Numbered from the stretch's first letter, positions 1 to 7,045 are shown. The stretch is DNA of 12,592 nucleotides from Hyphomonas sp. UBA5111 (GCA_002414505.1 DHZF01000125.1:1-12592), one strand, 5' to 3'. The notes: generated by a model from the letters alone, not told the origin. Program-made: numbers and translations.

Positions 1-257
1 CCATGCTGCGGCAAGAGAACACGCGCGGCTTCGCGCAGGCGCCGTTTCGCCCGGTTGCGGGTCACGGCGTTCCCGATCTTCTTGGTGGCGGTAAATCCGG
101 CGCCGACATGGTCACCGCGCGCTTCGCCCTTGCGGCGGCGCGCCTGCACCAGCAGGGCTTTGCGGCGCTCGGTCTTGCCGTGGCGCACGTAAAGAAATTG
201 AGGCCGCACGCGCAGGCGGGCGACCTCAAATTCGGTAGTGTCTGTTTCGCTGGTCAT
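1..257 (-). CDS. rnpA: Ribonuclease P protein component (partial, 3' end outside window)
   Basis: Protein subunit of RNase P, which helps the RNase P RNA bind precursor tRNAs and remove their 5' leaders in the cytoplasm. The 85 complete codons visible contain the family signature: a basic stretch ending in TRNRAKRRLREAAR (about residues 66-79), preceded by the conserved segment around FTATKKIGNAV (residues 55-65). The C-terminal part of the domain lies beyond position 1. The ATG at 257 was chosen because it gives an N-terminus of normal length before the first conserved residues; it follows a modest purine run (GGCAACAGG). The gene sits 42 bases downstream of rpmH on the same strand, the usual rpmH-rnpA order, so the two are probably co-transcribed. 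The N-terminal 15 or so residues are acidic and not conserved family sequence. Confidence 0.95.
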   Translation of the reverse strand, partial: MTSETDTTEFEVARLRVRPQFLYVRHGKTERRKALLVQARRRKGEARGDHVGAGFTATKKIGNAVTRNRAKRRLREAARVLLPQH

Positions 258-299
258 GGCCTGTTGCCGCCTGCGTGAGACGGTCCCTGGCCTGCCGCC

Positions 300-434
300 T
301 TAAGCGGAAAGCGTCTTGCGGCCCTTGGCGCGGCGACGTGCCAGCACCTTGCGGCCGTTTTTGGTCGACATGCGCTCGCGGAAACCGTGCGTGCGGCTGC
401 GGCGAAGGTTGCTTGGCTGGAAAGTGCGTTTCAT
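300..434 (-). CDS. rpmH: 50S ribosomal protein L34
   Basis: Small basic protein of the large ribosomal subunit. The 44-residue product starts [18 protein letters not shown] and continues with the [15 protein letters not shown] stretch, which is the L34 signature over essentially the whole length. The frame stays open upstream to 698, but the ATG at 434 is the universal L34 start (MKRT), so the longer reading is rejected. No good Shine-Dalgarno sequence precedes it. It is followed on the same strand by rnpA after 42 bases, the classic housekeeping pair. A likely sigma-70-type promoter lies at 475-502. Confidence 0.98.
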   Translation of the reverse strand: MKRTFQPSNLRRSRTHGFRERMSTKNGRKVLARRRAKGRKTLSA

Positions 435-621
435 GGGTCTGCTCTGAAAGCTAAGAATCTCGGAAAGAGGGGCCAATACAAGCAGCACAGGCCCCAAGTC
501 AAGCCGAAGGGACAGCCAAAACCGAATATATCTGTCCGCCGACGCGGAGGACTCTTTACATGTCGGCAAAGTCTTGTGAACTCTGGGCGCTGAGGCTGGG
601 TGCAGAATTCTAAGAGGTCCT
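435..621. other. Divergent intergenic region between rpmH and the serine hydrolase
   Basis: These 187 bases separate two divergent genes. They hold the candidate rpmH promoter and two GANTC sites (455-459 and 550-554), the sequence methylated by CcrM in many alphaproteobacteria. They also contain a weak plus-strand pair, TTTACA (about 555-560) 16 bases before TGAACT, which might serve the serine hydrolase. An AAGAGG ribosome-binding site (612-617) precedes its ATG. I see no DnaA boxes, tRNA or hairpin terminator. Confidence 0.4.
475..502 (-). promoter_or_regulatory. Candidate housekeeping promoter for rpmH-rnpA
   Basis: On the minus strand, TTGACT (497-502) is separated by 16 bases from TGTATT (475-480), or by 17 bases from GTATTG one base further on. 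The -35 matches the TTGAC core well and the -10 is moderate. It lies about 41 bases upstream of the rpmH ATG with no gene between. This call is motif-based only. Confidence 0.5.
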
Positions 622-1809
622 ATGCGGTTTCCACGCTTCGTCATCCCCTGCCTGATGGTCCTGCTCGCTTTCCCCGGAAATGCGGTCGCGCAGATCATAG
701 ACTATGGACGCCTTGATGCCCGGCTGACCCAGCTGGCGGCCGACGAAGAGATTGTCGGCCTGTCCGTCGCCGTGATCGACCGGGGCGAGCTTTCCTTTGC
801 CAAGGGATATGGCGTGACCGAAATCGGGGGAGAGCCCGTCACGGCCGAAACCGTCTTTCGGTGGGCGTCGCTCTCCAAGGGGGTCGCCGCGACAGAGATC
901 GCCATCCTCGCCACACAGGCCCGGCTCAATATTTCCGATCCCGTGTCGAAATTTCACACTTCGCTTCGGTTGCCCGAGGGCGGCGAAACCAGGGCCACGC
1001 TGGAAGATGTCCTGTCCCATCGGCTGGGCATTCTGCCAAACGCCTTTGATACGAGGCTGGAAGATGGCTGGGATGCGGCGAAGATCCGGAACAGTCTGAA
1101 ATCCCTGAAACCTATCTGCCCGATCGGTGACTGCCACACCTATCAGAATGTGGCTTATGACAGCATTGCGGAAGTGATCGAGGACGTCACCCAGTCCCGA
1201 TATGCTGACGCCGTTGACGAGGCGATCTTCAAGCCTATCGGCATGGTCACCGCCAGCATTGGCCGCTCAGGGCTGGAAAATTCCGCGTCCTGGGCTCGCC
1301 CCTATACCAAACGAGGCCGGGGCAGCGGCCCGCCGCGCAAGAAAATCGTCAATGACGATTATTACCGCGTCCCCGCCGCCGGCGGGGTCAATGGATCGAT
1401 CCGCGATCTCGCCCTCTATGCAAGGGCGCATATGGGCCTGCTCCCGGACGTGCTGAGCGATACAACACTGGAACTCCTCCAGACGCCCCGCATCTATACC
1501 CGCCGCGAACAGGCGAGCATGTCCAGTCACTATCGGGGTACGGTCCGCGATGCGCGCTATGCCCTTGGCTGGCGCGTCTACAAATATGGTGAGGCCGGTA
1601 ACCGGGTTGTCGGGCATCGCGGCGCGGTCGAGGGCTACCGGTCCTACATCCTGTTCGATCCGGACCGCGACACCGGCGTTGTCATTCTCTGGAATTCCAG
1701 TTCCCGTCGCCCCAATGGCATCGGGTTTGAAGTCATGGACATGGCCTACAACCTCCCCTTCCACGACTGGATGGAGCTCGGCACGTCCGCCAGCGCCGGC
1801 ACTCACTGA
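622..1809 (+). CDS. Exported serine hydrolase, class C beta-lactamase/penicillin-binding fold
   Basis: A 395-residue protein of the beta-lactamase family (PF00144), which covers AmpC, DD-peptidases and esterases. Residues 1-24 form a Sec signal peptide (hydrophobic core [10 protein letters not shown], cleavage after AVA), so it acts in the periplasm. The three active-site elements are present: S83-L-S-K86 (nucleophile and general base) in WASLSKG, Y174-Q-N176 in place of the usual YxN, and H332-R-G334, which takes the place of the KTG box as in the esterase/DD-peptidase branch. The family PAGG-type segment appears as [17 protein letters not shown] at about 251-267. An HRG third motif and ordinary gene context make drug resistance unlikely; a peptidoglycan peptidase or esterase role is more probable, and the substrate cannot be read from sequence. 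The ATG at 622 follows AAGAGG by 4 bases. Two cysteines (C166, C171) close to YxN could form a disulfide. Confidence 0.93.
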   Translation: MRFPRFVIPCLMVLLAFPGNAVAQIIDYGRLDARLTQLAADEEIVGLSVAVIDRGELSFAKGYGVTEIGGEPVTAETVFRWASLSKGVAATEIAILATQARLNISDPVSKFHTSLRLPEGGETRATLEDVLSHRLGILPNAFDTRLEDGWDAAKIRNSLKSLKPICPIGDCHTYQNVAYDSIAEVIEDVTQSRYADAVDEAIFKPIGMVTASIGRSGLENSASWARPYTKRGRGSGPPRKKIVNDDYYRVPAAGGVNGSIRDLALYARAHMGLLPDVLSDTTLELLQTPRIYTRREQASMSSHYRGTVRDARYALGWRVYKYGEAGNRVVGHRGAVEGYRSYILFDPDRDTGVVILWNSSSRRPNGIGFEVMDMAYNLPFHDWMELGTSASAGTH

Positions 1810-1919
1810 CATTCCAATCACGGGCCTGTCAGCGGGGCGCACGCAGACGTGACGGGATATTTCCGCGGCATCGGGCTATGTGGGGGCTTCATTCGCTCCC
1901 TACTCCAGACCCGGTGCCC

Positions 1920-2702
1920 ATGCCTGATTATCTTCCTGCCAAACGCTTGCTGACCAGCCTGCTCCTCGCCCTCCTCGTGGCCCTGCCCGGCACGGCGCAG
2001 GAGCACGACGCGTGGACCCGCCTCCTCGAAACCTATGTCCATGAGAGCGCCGACGGCGTGACCCGCGTCGACTATGCCGCCCTTGCCGCGAGCCCTGAAG
2101 ACCGCGCGGCGCTGAACACGTATATTGCCGACTTCGAGGCGCGTGACCTGTCCGGCGCCAGCAATGCCGATTTCGCCGCCTGGGCCAATCTCTACAATGC
2201 CGTGACGGTCCGCTATATCGTGCAGGCCTACCCGCTGGAGTCGATCCGCGGCGGCTATCTGTTCGGCGGCCCATGGAAGAAGATCAAAGTCATGGCCGGC
2301 GGCCGCGAGGTCTCCCTCGACGCTATCGAGCATGAGATCCTGCGTCCGCGCTTTGGCGATCCGCGCGTGCATTATGCCATCAATTGCGCATCCTATGGCT
2401 GCCCGAACCTGCTCAGACGGGCCTGGACAGCCGACACACTGGACGCAGACCTCGACGCCGCCGCGCGGGATTACATCAATCATGCGCGCGGCGTCAGTGT
2501 GGGGAAACGTGGCCTAACCGTCTCCTCCATCTATAAATGGTTCGAAGCCGATTTCGGCGGATCGAAAGACGGCGTTATCAAACACCTGCTTGAATATGCC
2601 GAGCCCGCCTTGGCCGAAAGCCTTCGCGCCGCCCCGAAAATCCGCGACTATCAGTATGATTGGTCGCTCAACGACACCCGGACGGACCCTGCCAATGACT
2701 GA
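1920..2702 (+). CDS. Exported DUF547 domain protein
   Basis: DUF547 (PF04784) protein of 260 residues; the biochemical function of the family is not established. From this start, residues 1-27 make a clean Sec signal peptide (MPDYLPAKR, then LLTSLLLALLVALPG, cleavage near TAQ), placing the mature protein in the periplasm. Family blocks seen: FAAWANLYNAVTV (85-97), SLDAIEHEILR (132-142), DPRVHYAINCASYGCP (147-162, with H151, C156 and C161) and SIYKWFEADFGG (203-214). The Cys and His residues in the third block are the most conserved in the family and could bind a metal or form a thiol site. An upstream in-frame ATG at 1878 would add 14 residues ahead of the signal peptide; neither start has a real Shine-Dalgarno, and 1920 is preferred on signal-peptide shape. 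It overlaps the next gene by 8 bases (ATGACTGA), indicating translational coupling. Confidence 0.88.
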   Translation: MPDYLPAKRLLTSLLLALLVALPGTAQEHDAWTRLLETYVHESADGVTRVDYAALAASPEDRAALNTYIADFEARDLSGASNADFAAWANLYNAVTVRYIVQAYPLESIRGGYLFGGPWKKIKVMAGGREVSLDAIEHEILRPRFGDPRVHYAINCASYGCPNLLRRAWTADTLDADLDAAARDYINHARGVSVGKRGLTVSSIYKWFEADFGGSKDGVIKHLLEYAEPALAESLRAAPKIRDYQYDWSLNDTRTDPAND

Positions 2703-3438
2703 AGACACGCCCCAGCCATCGCGTCCGCTCTGGATCCGCCTCTGGCCGCTTTACCTGATCGCGGGCGGCCTCATCGCCGCCTGGGCGTTCGGCCTGTTCG
2801 ATTATCTCTCGCTCGACACGTTGCGCCAGCAGCAGGCCAGCCTCCGCGCCTTCGTTGAGGACAATCTCATCCTCGCCATCGCCGCCTATATCGGCATCTA
2901 TGCCGCCAGCACGGTCTTCATGCTACCGGGCGCCTTGTGGATCACGATCAGCGGCGGCTTCCTGTTTGGGCTGGCCGGCGGCACGCTCGCCACCGTGGTG
3001 GGCGCGACGCTCGGCGCCAGCCTGCTCTTCCTCGCTGCGAAGACGTCCCTTGGCGGCTTCATGCGCAAGATCGCCAGCGGCTATGCCGACAAGGTCCGCA
3101 CCGAATTCCAGAACAGTCCGCTGGCCTACATGTTCGCCATGCGCTTCATCCCGGCCATGCCCTTCCCCATCGCCAACATCCTGCCCGCAATCCTCGGCGC
3201 CAAGTATCGGGACTATGCCATCACCACCTCGCTTGGCATCGTGCCCGGCGTGCTCGCCTATACCTGGGTCGGGGCCGGGCTTGGCGCGACCTTTGCCCGC
3301 GGCGAAGACCCGGACCTTGCCTCCGTGTTCCAGAATCTCTTGCCAGCCGCCATTGCGCTTGGGATCGTGTCCCTGCTGCCAGTCGCGTGGAAGAAATTCT
3401 TCCCGCGCAAAGCCAACCAGATCGAAGAGGCCGCCTGA
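2695..3438 (+). CDS. TVP38/TMEM64 family (VTT/SNARE-associated domain) membrane protein
   Basis: A 247-residue inner-membrane protein with a VTT (SNARE-assoc, PF09335) domain, the fold shared with DedA proteins, several of which are linked to lipid scrambling or flipping. An N-terminal transmembrane helix (about 18-36) is followed by the domain: a hydrophobic segment at 60-80 leading into FMLPGALWITISGGFLFG (about 75-92), the first re-entrant-type block; then a glycine-rich helix; then AMRFIPAMPFPIANILPAI (about 148-166), the second conserved block with its Arg and Pro residues; then two more helices. The C-terminus is basic and cytosolic (KKFFPRK). The ATG at 2695 overlaps the DUF547 stop by 8 bases. 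The frame extends upstream to 2590, but that stretch overlaps DUF547 and has no membrane-protein character. The stop overlaps the next start as TGATG. Confidence 0.92.
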   Translation: MTEDTPQPSRPLWIRLWPLYLIAGGLIAAWAFGLFDYLSLDTLRQQQASLRAFVEDNLILAIAAYIGIYAASTVFMLPGALWITISGGFLFGLAGGTLATVVGATLGASLLFLAAKTSLGGFMRKIASGYADKVRTEFQNSPLAYMFAMRFIPAMPFPIANILPAILGAKYRDYAITTSLGIVPGVLAYTWVGAGLGATFARGEDPDLASVFQNLLPAAIALGIVSLLPVAWKKFFPRKANQIEEAA

Positions 3439-4970
3439 TGCCCGAAACCGCCGACCAGAATGCCCGCGCCCCGCTCGCCGGCTCCGCCGATCCCGCCCGC
3501 ACGCCGACCTCCCCTGCTCCGCATTCTCCGGGCGCGGCCCCCATGCGCGAGATGAAAGCCGACCTCGTCGTGATCGGCGCAGGCTCGGCCGGCCTGTCCG
3601 CCGCCGCCGGCGCGGCCCAGTTCGGCCTGTCGGTCGTGCTGTATGAGAAAGGCGAAATGGGCGGAGACTGCCTGAACACCGGCTGCGTCCCGTCCAAGGC
3701 CCTGCTCAGCGCGGCGAAAGCCGCCGCCCAAATCCGCGAAGCTGGCAAGTTCGGTATCGAGACTACGCCGCCCCGCGTGGACTGGGAGAAGGTCAAGCTG
3801 CACGTCCGCACCGCCATCGCCACCATTGCACCGGTCGACAGCCAGGAACGGTTTGAAGGCCTCGGCTGCACCGTGATCCGGGAACATGCAAAATTCGCCG
3901 CGCCCGATACCATCATCTCCCCAACCACACGGGTGAAAGCCCGGCGCATTGTCATCGCCACCGGCTCGCGCGCGTTCATCCCGCCCATCGAGGGGCTCGC
4001 AAAAACCCCCTACCTCACCAATGAAACCCTTTTCGATCTGCCGGACTTTCCGGAACACCTTGTCATTCTCGGCGGCGGCCCCATCGGCATGGAAATGGCG
4101 CAGGCCTTTGTCCGCCTCGGTGCCAAGGTCACCGTGATCGAAATGGACAAGGCGCTCGGCCGCTCCGACCGCACCCATGCCGAAATTGCCATCGAGACTC
4201 TGCGCGCCGAAGGCGTCACGATCCTGGAAGGCTACAAGGCAACGAAGGTCGAGCAGGAGGGTCAGGCCCTCCGCATCCACACAGAGCCAAAGAATGGCGA
4301 GGCCTGGATCGTCGAAGGCTCCCACCTGCTCGTCGCGGTGGGCCGCCAGACCGTCTTTGACGGCATGGACCTCGAAAAGGGCGATGTCGATCATGACCGG
4401 AAAGGCATCCTCGTCGGCGACAATCTGCGCTCCAGATCCAATCGCCGCGTTTGGGCGCTCGGCGATGCCGCCGGACGCGAGCAATTCACCCATATTGCCG
4501 GCTGGCACGCCTCCGTGTTCGCCCGGCGCGCCTTTTTCAAACAGCGCACGACGGCCCACAGCCTGCCCGTGCCAGCGGTCACCTATACCTCCCCCGAAAT
4601 CGCCCAGCTCGGCCTCACCGAAGCCGAAGCTCGCAAACAACATGGCGACGAGATCACCACGCCGAGTTTCAGGTTCGAAGAAAGCGACCGTGCCATCGCC
4701 GAGGCTGATACCGAAGGCGAGGTGAAGCTGATCGTGCGCAAGGGCAAATTGCTCGGCGCCTCCATCGTCGGCAAGGATGCGGGCGACCTGATCCAGCTGG
4801 TTTCGGTCGCCATGTCCAACGGGCTCGGCGTGAAGGAGCTGACCAATTTCATCTCCCCCTACCCGACCCGCGCCGAAGGGGTGAAACGCGCCGCCAATGC
4901 GCACTATGCCGATGTTGTGTTCGGCAAGAGCGCCAAACGGCTCGTCGGCTTGCTCCAACGTATCCCCTAG
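3438..4970 (+). CDS. Mercuric-reductase-like FAD-dependent pyridine nucleotide-disulfide oxidoreductase
   Basis: A 510-residue class I flavoprotein disulfide reductase related to mercuric reductase and dihydrolipoamide dehydrogenase. Seen in order: FAD-binding GAGSAG (47-52); the redox-active disulfide GGDCLNTGCVPSK with C78 and C83; ATGSR (174-178); the NAD(P)H-binding fold LGGGPIG (211-217) followed by VTVIE; the second FAD motif LGDAAG (341-346); and a C-terminal dimerisation domain from about 375. The C-terminal HPTxxE motif of lipoamide dehydrogenases is replaced by SPYPTRAE (473-480), resembling the MerA group. There is no N-terminal heavy-metal (GMTCxxC) domain and no C-terminal Cys pair, so Hg(II) reduction is unlikely. 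Residues 1-38 are a Pro/Ala-rich tail; a start at the ATG at 3543 (residue 36) is possible. The start overlaps the VTT gene stop by one base, which supports a functional link to that membrane protein. The electron acceptor is unknown. Confidence 0.93.
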   Translation: MPETADQNARAPLAGSADPARTPTSPAPHSPGAAPMREMKADLVVIGAGSAGLSAAAGAAQFGLSVVLYEKGEMGGDCLNTGCVPSKALLSAAKAAAQIREAGKFGIETTPPRVDWEKVKLHVRTAIATIAPVDSQERFEGLGCTVIREHAKFAAPDTIISPTTRVKARRIVIATGSRAFIPPIEGLAKTPYLTNETLFDLPDFPEHLVILGGGPIGMEMAQAFVRLGAKVTVIEMDKALGRSDRTHAEIAIETLRAEGVTILEGYKATKVEQEGQALRIHTEPKNGEAWIVEGSHLLVAVGRQTVFDGMDLEKGDVDHDRKGILVGDNLRSRSNRRVWALGDAAGREQFTHIAGWHASVFARRAFFKQRTTAHSLPVPAVTYTSPEIAQLGLTEAEARKQHGDEITTPSFRFEESDRAIAEADTEGEVKLIVRKGKLLGASIVGKDAGDLIQLVSVAMSNGLGVKELTNFISPYPTRAEGVKRAANAHYADVVFGKSAKRLVGLLQRIP

Positions 4971-4985
4971 GCTAGTTCAGGCGAT

Positions 4986-6413
4986 GTGAACGACACCGCC
5001 GACCTGCCCCTGCCGGATCCAGACCGAACCCGCGCCGGAGCGCGCTGGTTCAACAGCCTTTCGTTCCGGCTTTTCGGCCTGACCATTCTCGCCATTCTCG
5101 TCGTGGAAGCCTTCATCTTCGTGCCGAGCGCATCCGGGTTCCGGACCACATGGCTGACCGAGCGGGTCGAGGCAGCCCGCATCGCATCCCTCGCGCTTGA
5201 GGCCGCACCGGACAGGTCGGTCTCGGAAGAATTGTCGGCCCAGCTGCTCATGTATGCTGAAGTGTGGGCTGTCACCGAAATCGAAGACGACATGCGCTTC
5301 CAGCTCCTGCCCGCCCAAATGCCACTGGAGGGCGGCTTGCGCATGCTCGACCTCCGCGAGACGACCTCCATGAACCGCGTCGCCAACACGTTCGGTGCTT
5401 TCTTCGCCCCGGATGACCGCATTCTCGTGGTCACAGCGCAGGGCGTGGAAGACGACCGGGTGATCGAAGTCCTGATGCCCCACGCGCCGATGAAATCTGC
5501 GCTGCTTGCCTATGCGCGCCGGATTGCCGGCCTGTCACTCCTGATAGCGCTCGCGGCGGCCACGATCATCTATGTCCTGCTTCATCTCCTGGTCGTGCGC
5601 CCCATGCAGCGCGTGACGCTCAGCGTCGAACAATTCCGCATGGATCCCGGCGCCTGGAGCCGGCGCCTGCCGCATACCAAACGCCGCGACGAAATCGGCC
5701 GGGCCCAGAATGCCCTCGCAGACATGGAAAGCGCCGTCGCCGAGAGCTTCCGCCAGCGCTCTCATCTTGCCGAACTCGGCACGGCAGTCGCCAAGATCAA
5801 TCATGACCTGCGCAACTCACTCGCCTCGGCGCAGCTGGTCTCGGACTCGCTCGCCCGCTCCGAGGATGCACGTGTACAGAAGGCTGCGCCGCGGCTTGAG
5901 CGGGCCCTGACCCGCGCCATCAAACTGGCCACCGAAACGCTGGACTATGGCAAGGCCACGCCCCAACCGGCCGAGCTTGAAGGGGTCGGTCTGAGGCAGG
6001 CGCTGGACGAGGCCGCCGACGAAGCGCTCGCGGCATGGCCATCGGTGGAATTCATCAACAATGTCCACATGCTCGACCATGTCATGGCGGACCCGGACCA
6101 TTTGCATCGCATCGCATCCAATTTGATCAGGAACGCCGCAGAGGCCATGTCCGCCGCCGGATCGGACCCCTCCCGTATTTTCGTCAGTCTGGAAACGAAC
6201 GACATCGTCTTCACAGACACCGGTCCCGGCCTGCCGGACAAGGCCGCCCAGAACCTGTTCACCCCCTTTGCAGCCACCACGCGCCAGACCGGCACAGGGC
6301 TTGGCCTCGTCATCGCGCGGGAACTCGCCCGGTCCATGGGCGGCGACCTCTCCCTGTCGGAAACCGGCCCGAATGGCTCGGTCTTCCGTCTCACACTTCC
6401 GCCACAGGACTGA
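4986..6413 (+). CDS. Membrane sensor histidine kinase (HAMP-HisKA-HATPase)
   Basis: A 475-residue two-component sensor kinase of the inner membrane. Transmembrane helix 1 is at about 29-47 and helix 2 at about 180-204, flanking a periplasmic sensor of about 130 residues that I do not recognise. A HAMP linker follows (about 205-255, with VVRPMQRVT and RRDEIGRA). The phosphoacceptor H273 lies in INHDLRNSL, the N box is NLIRNAAEAM (379-388), the G1 box DTGPGLP (411-417), the F box LFTPFA (424-429) and the G2 box GTGLGLVIA (436-444), so all catalytic elements are present. Translation starts at a GTG; the overlapping ATG at 4984 runs straight into TGA, so it is not the start. It begins 15 bases after the oxidoreductase stop, implying the same operon. 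No response regulator is adjacent, so its partner must be encoded elsewhere. Confidence 0.93.
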   Translation: MNDTADLPLPDPDRTRAGARWFNSLSFRLFGLTILAILVVEAFIFVPSASGFRTTWLTERVEAARIASLALEAAPDRSVSEELSAQLLMYAEVWAVTEIEDDMRFQLLPAQMPLEGGLRMLDLRETTSMNRVANTFGAFFAPDDRILVVTAQGVEDDRVIEVLMPHAPMKSALLAYARRIAGLSLLIALAAATIIYVLLHLLVVRPMQRVTLSVEQFRMDPGAWSRRLPHTKRRDEIGRAQNALADMESAVAESFRQRSHLAELGTAVAKINHDLRNSLASAQLVSDSLARSEDARVQKAAPRLERALTRAIKLATETLDYGKATPQPAELEGVGLRQALDEAADEALAAWPSVEFINNVHMLDHVMADPDHLHRIASNLIRNAAEAMSAAGSDPSRIFVSLETNDIVFTDTGPGLPDKAAQNLFTPFAATTRQTGTGLGLVIARELARSMGGDLSLSETGPNGSVFRLTLPPQD

Positions 6414-6429
6414 CACCTCCTGCCATAAA

Positions 6430-6448
6430 GCCGGGAACCAAGCCCGGC
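6430..6448 (+). terminator. GC-rich hairpin after the kinase gene (weak terminator candidate)
   Basis: GCCGGG (6430-6435) pairs with CCCGGC (6443-6448) around a 7-base loop, 17 bases after the kinase stop. There is no T tract, so intrinsic termination would be weak. It overlaps the candidate EcfG-type promoter beginning at 6434, so the symmetry may be incidental. Confidence 0.3.
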
Positions 6449-6458
6449 CGCATGCATT
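6434..6458 (+). promoter_or_regulatory. Near-consensus EcfG (general stress sigma) promoter
   Basis: GGAAC (6434-6438), 16 bases, then CATT (6455-6458). The established alphaproteobacterial EcfG/SigT/RpoE2 consensus is GGAAC-N16/17-CGTT, so this differs by one base in the less conserved half of the -10. Transcription would begin around 6465, close to the downstream gene start at 6477 or 6486. It has one mismatch, so it is weaker than the two exact matches at 7238-7262 and 8926-8950. Confidence 0.45.
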
Positions 6459-6459
6459 G

Positions 6460-6482
6460 GTCCACCAGATAGCTGGATGGAC
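6460..6482 (+). promoter_or_regulatory. Imperfect hairpin covering the first ATG of the 6477 gene
   Basis: GTCCACCAG (6460-6468) pairs with CTGGATGGAC (6473-6482) around an ATAG loop, giving nine base pairs with A6477 bulged. The right arm contains the ATG at 6477, while the in-frame ATG at 6486 is just outside the stem. It might tune start choice or translation, or be chance. Confidence 0.35.
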
Positions 6483-6968
6483 ATCATGACACCCGAAACC
6501 ATTGTTTCTGCTTTATTTTCCACGGGCGCTGCTGCGGCGGCCGGACTCGCCGTCATGCTGCAGCCCACACTCCCCCACCCGGATGTGACGCCGGTCGACC
6601 ACTTCCAGGAAGCTGACTTCGCGATCTATGACCGCGACTTCACCCTGCAAAACCGGAATTGCGAAATCGGCATCCAGAAGCGCGGTATCTGCCTGAGTGG
6701 CTCCCCTCTGGAAGACTCCATCGTGCCCGGCATGGTGCTGCCGGTGGAAGTGCCCGCCACAAGCGCGGAATTTCCGATCATCCTTGAGAGCCCCCTGAAG
6801 AAACCGAACCTGCAGACGGTCCGGTTTGGCCACCGCATCGCGCTGTTCAATACGACCACCCGCGAAATTATCGACGTCATGGACCTTGATGCGCAGAGCT
6901 TTGCCGAAGCCCATGATCTCAGCCACCAGAAAGCTGACCTGGCCGAGAGCGCGGCACGGTCCAGCTAG
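6477..6968 (+). CDS. Small exported or membrane-anchored protein of unknown function
   Basis: A 163-residue protein I do not assign to a named family. Near the N-terminus is one hydrophobic stretch (about 8-29, IVSALFSTGAAAAAGLAVML) with no preceding Lys or Arg, so it could be an atypical signal peptide or a single membrane anchor. The rest is soluble and has two cysteines (C62 and C71, in the segment NCEIGIQKRGIC), spaced well for a disulfide. They are followed by SGSPLEDSIVPGMVLPVEVP, and then VRFGHRIALFNTTTREIIDVMDLD, which has the look of a short beta domain. Two starts are possible, 6477 and 6486; neither has a strong Shine-Dalgarno and the second lies just outside a local hairpin. A near-match EcfG promoter lies directly upstream and a strong terminator directly downstream, so it may be its own transcription unit as well as the tail of the kinase operon. 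Confidence 0.75.
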   Translation: MDIMTPETIVSALFSTGAAAAAGLAVMLQPTLPHPDVTPVDHFQEADFAIYDRDFTLQNRNCEIGIQKRGICLSGSPLEDSIVPGMVLPVEVPATSAEFPIILESPLKKPNLQTVRFGHRIALFNTTTREIIDVMDLDAQSFAEAHDLSHQKADLAESAARSS

Positions 6969-6996
6969 GATTTTCGTCCCAAACATCCAGGCACAA

Positions 6997-7026
6997 AAAA
7001 AGCCAGCCCCGAAAGGCTGGCTTTTT
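6997..7026. terminator. Strong bidirectional intrinsic terminator
   Basis: GCCAGCC (7002-7008) pairs with GGCTGGC (7015-7021) around a CCGAAA loop. Flanking A5 (6997-7001) and T5 (7022-7026) tracts extend the stem to 12 pairs and supply a U-run in both directions. It lies 28 bases after the plus-strand gene ending at 6968 and 19 bases beyond the end of the minus-strand lipoprotein gene, so it can serve both convergent genes. Confidence 0.93.
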
Positions 7027-7045
7027 GCTGTCGATGGCGGCGAGA

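Noticed and set aside
435..621. Replication origin next to rpmH-rnpA, as found in many bacteria
   Set aside because: There are no DnaA boxes, AT-rich unwinding region or dnaA gene here, and in alphaproteobacteria rpmH is commonly separated from the origin.
435..698. N-terminal extension of ribosomal protein L34
   Set aside because: L34 begins MKRT in all homologues I know, and the extension crosses the candidate promoter and the oppositely oriented hydrolase gene.
1371..1387. 17-base near-perfect palindrome (CCCCGCCG-C-CGGCGGGG)
   Set aside because: It is inside the conserved PAAGGVNG coding segment of the serine hydrolase and is explained by GC-rich codon choice.
622..1809. Possible beta-lactam resistance gene
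   Set aside because: The HRG third motif, the absence of resistance or mobile context and the breadth of the family favour a peptidase or esterase; resistance cannot be supported from sequence.
2937..3437. Long upstream extension of the oxidoreductase frame over the VTT gene, which could be read as a fusion protein
   Set aside because: The extension is in a different frame from the clearly conserved VTT membrane protein and reads as Arg/His-rich shadow sequence; the real start is the ATG at 3438 overlapping the VTT stop.
3258..4958. 566-codon open frame on the minus strand opposite the oxidoreductase
   Set aside because: It is a GC-rich antisense shadow: it has no recognisable domain, while the plus strand has every motif of a flavoprotein reductase.
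4984..4989. ATGTGA start-stop element overlapping the kinase GTG start
   Set aside because: A single-codon reading frame could affect initiation, but nothing in the sequence distinguishes it from chance.
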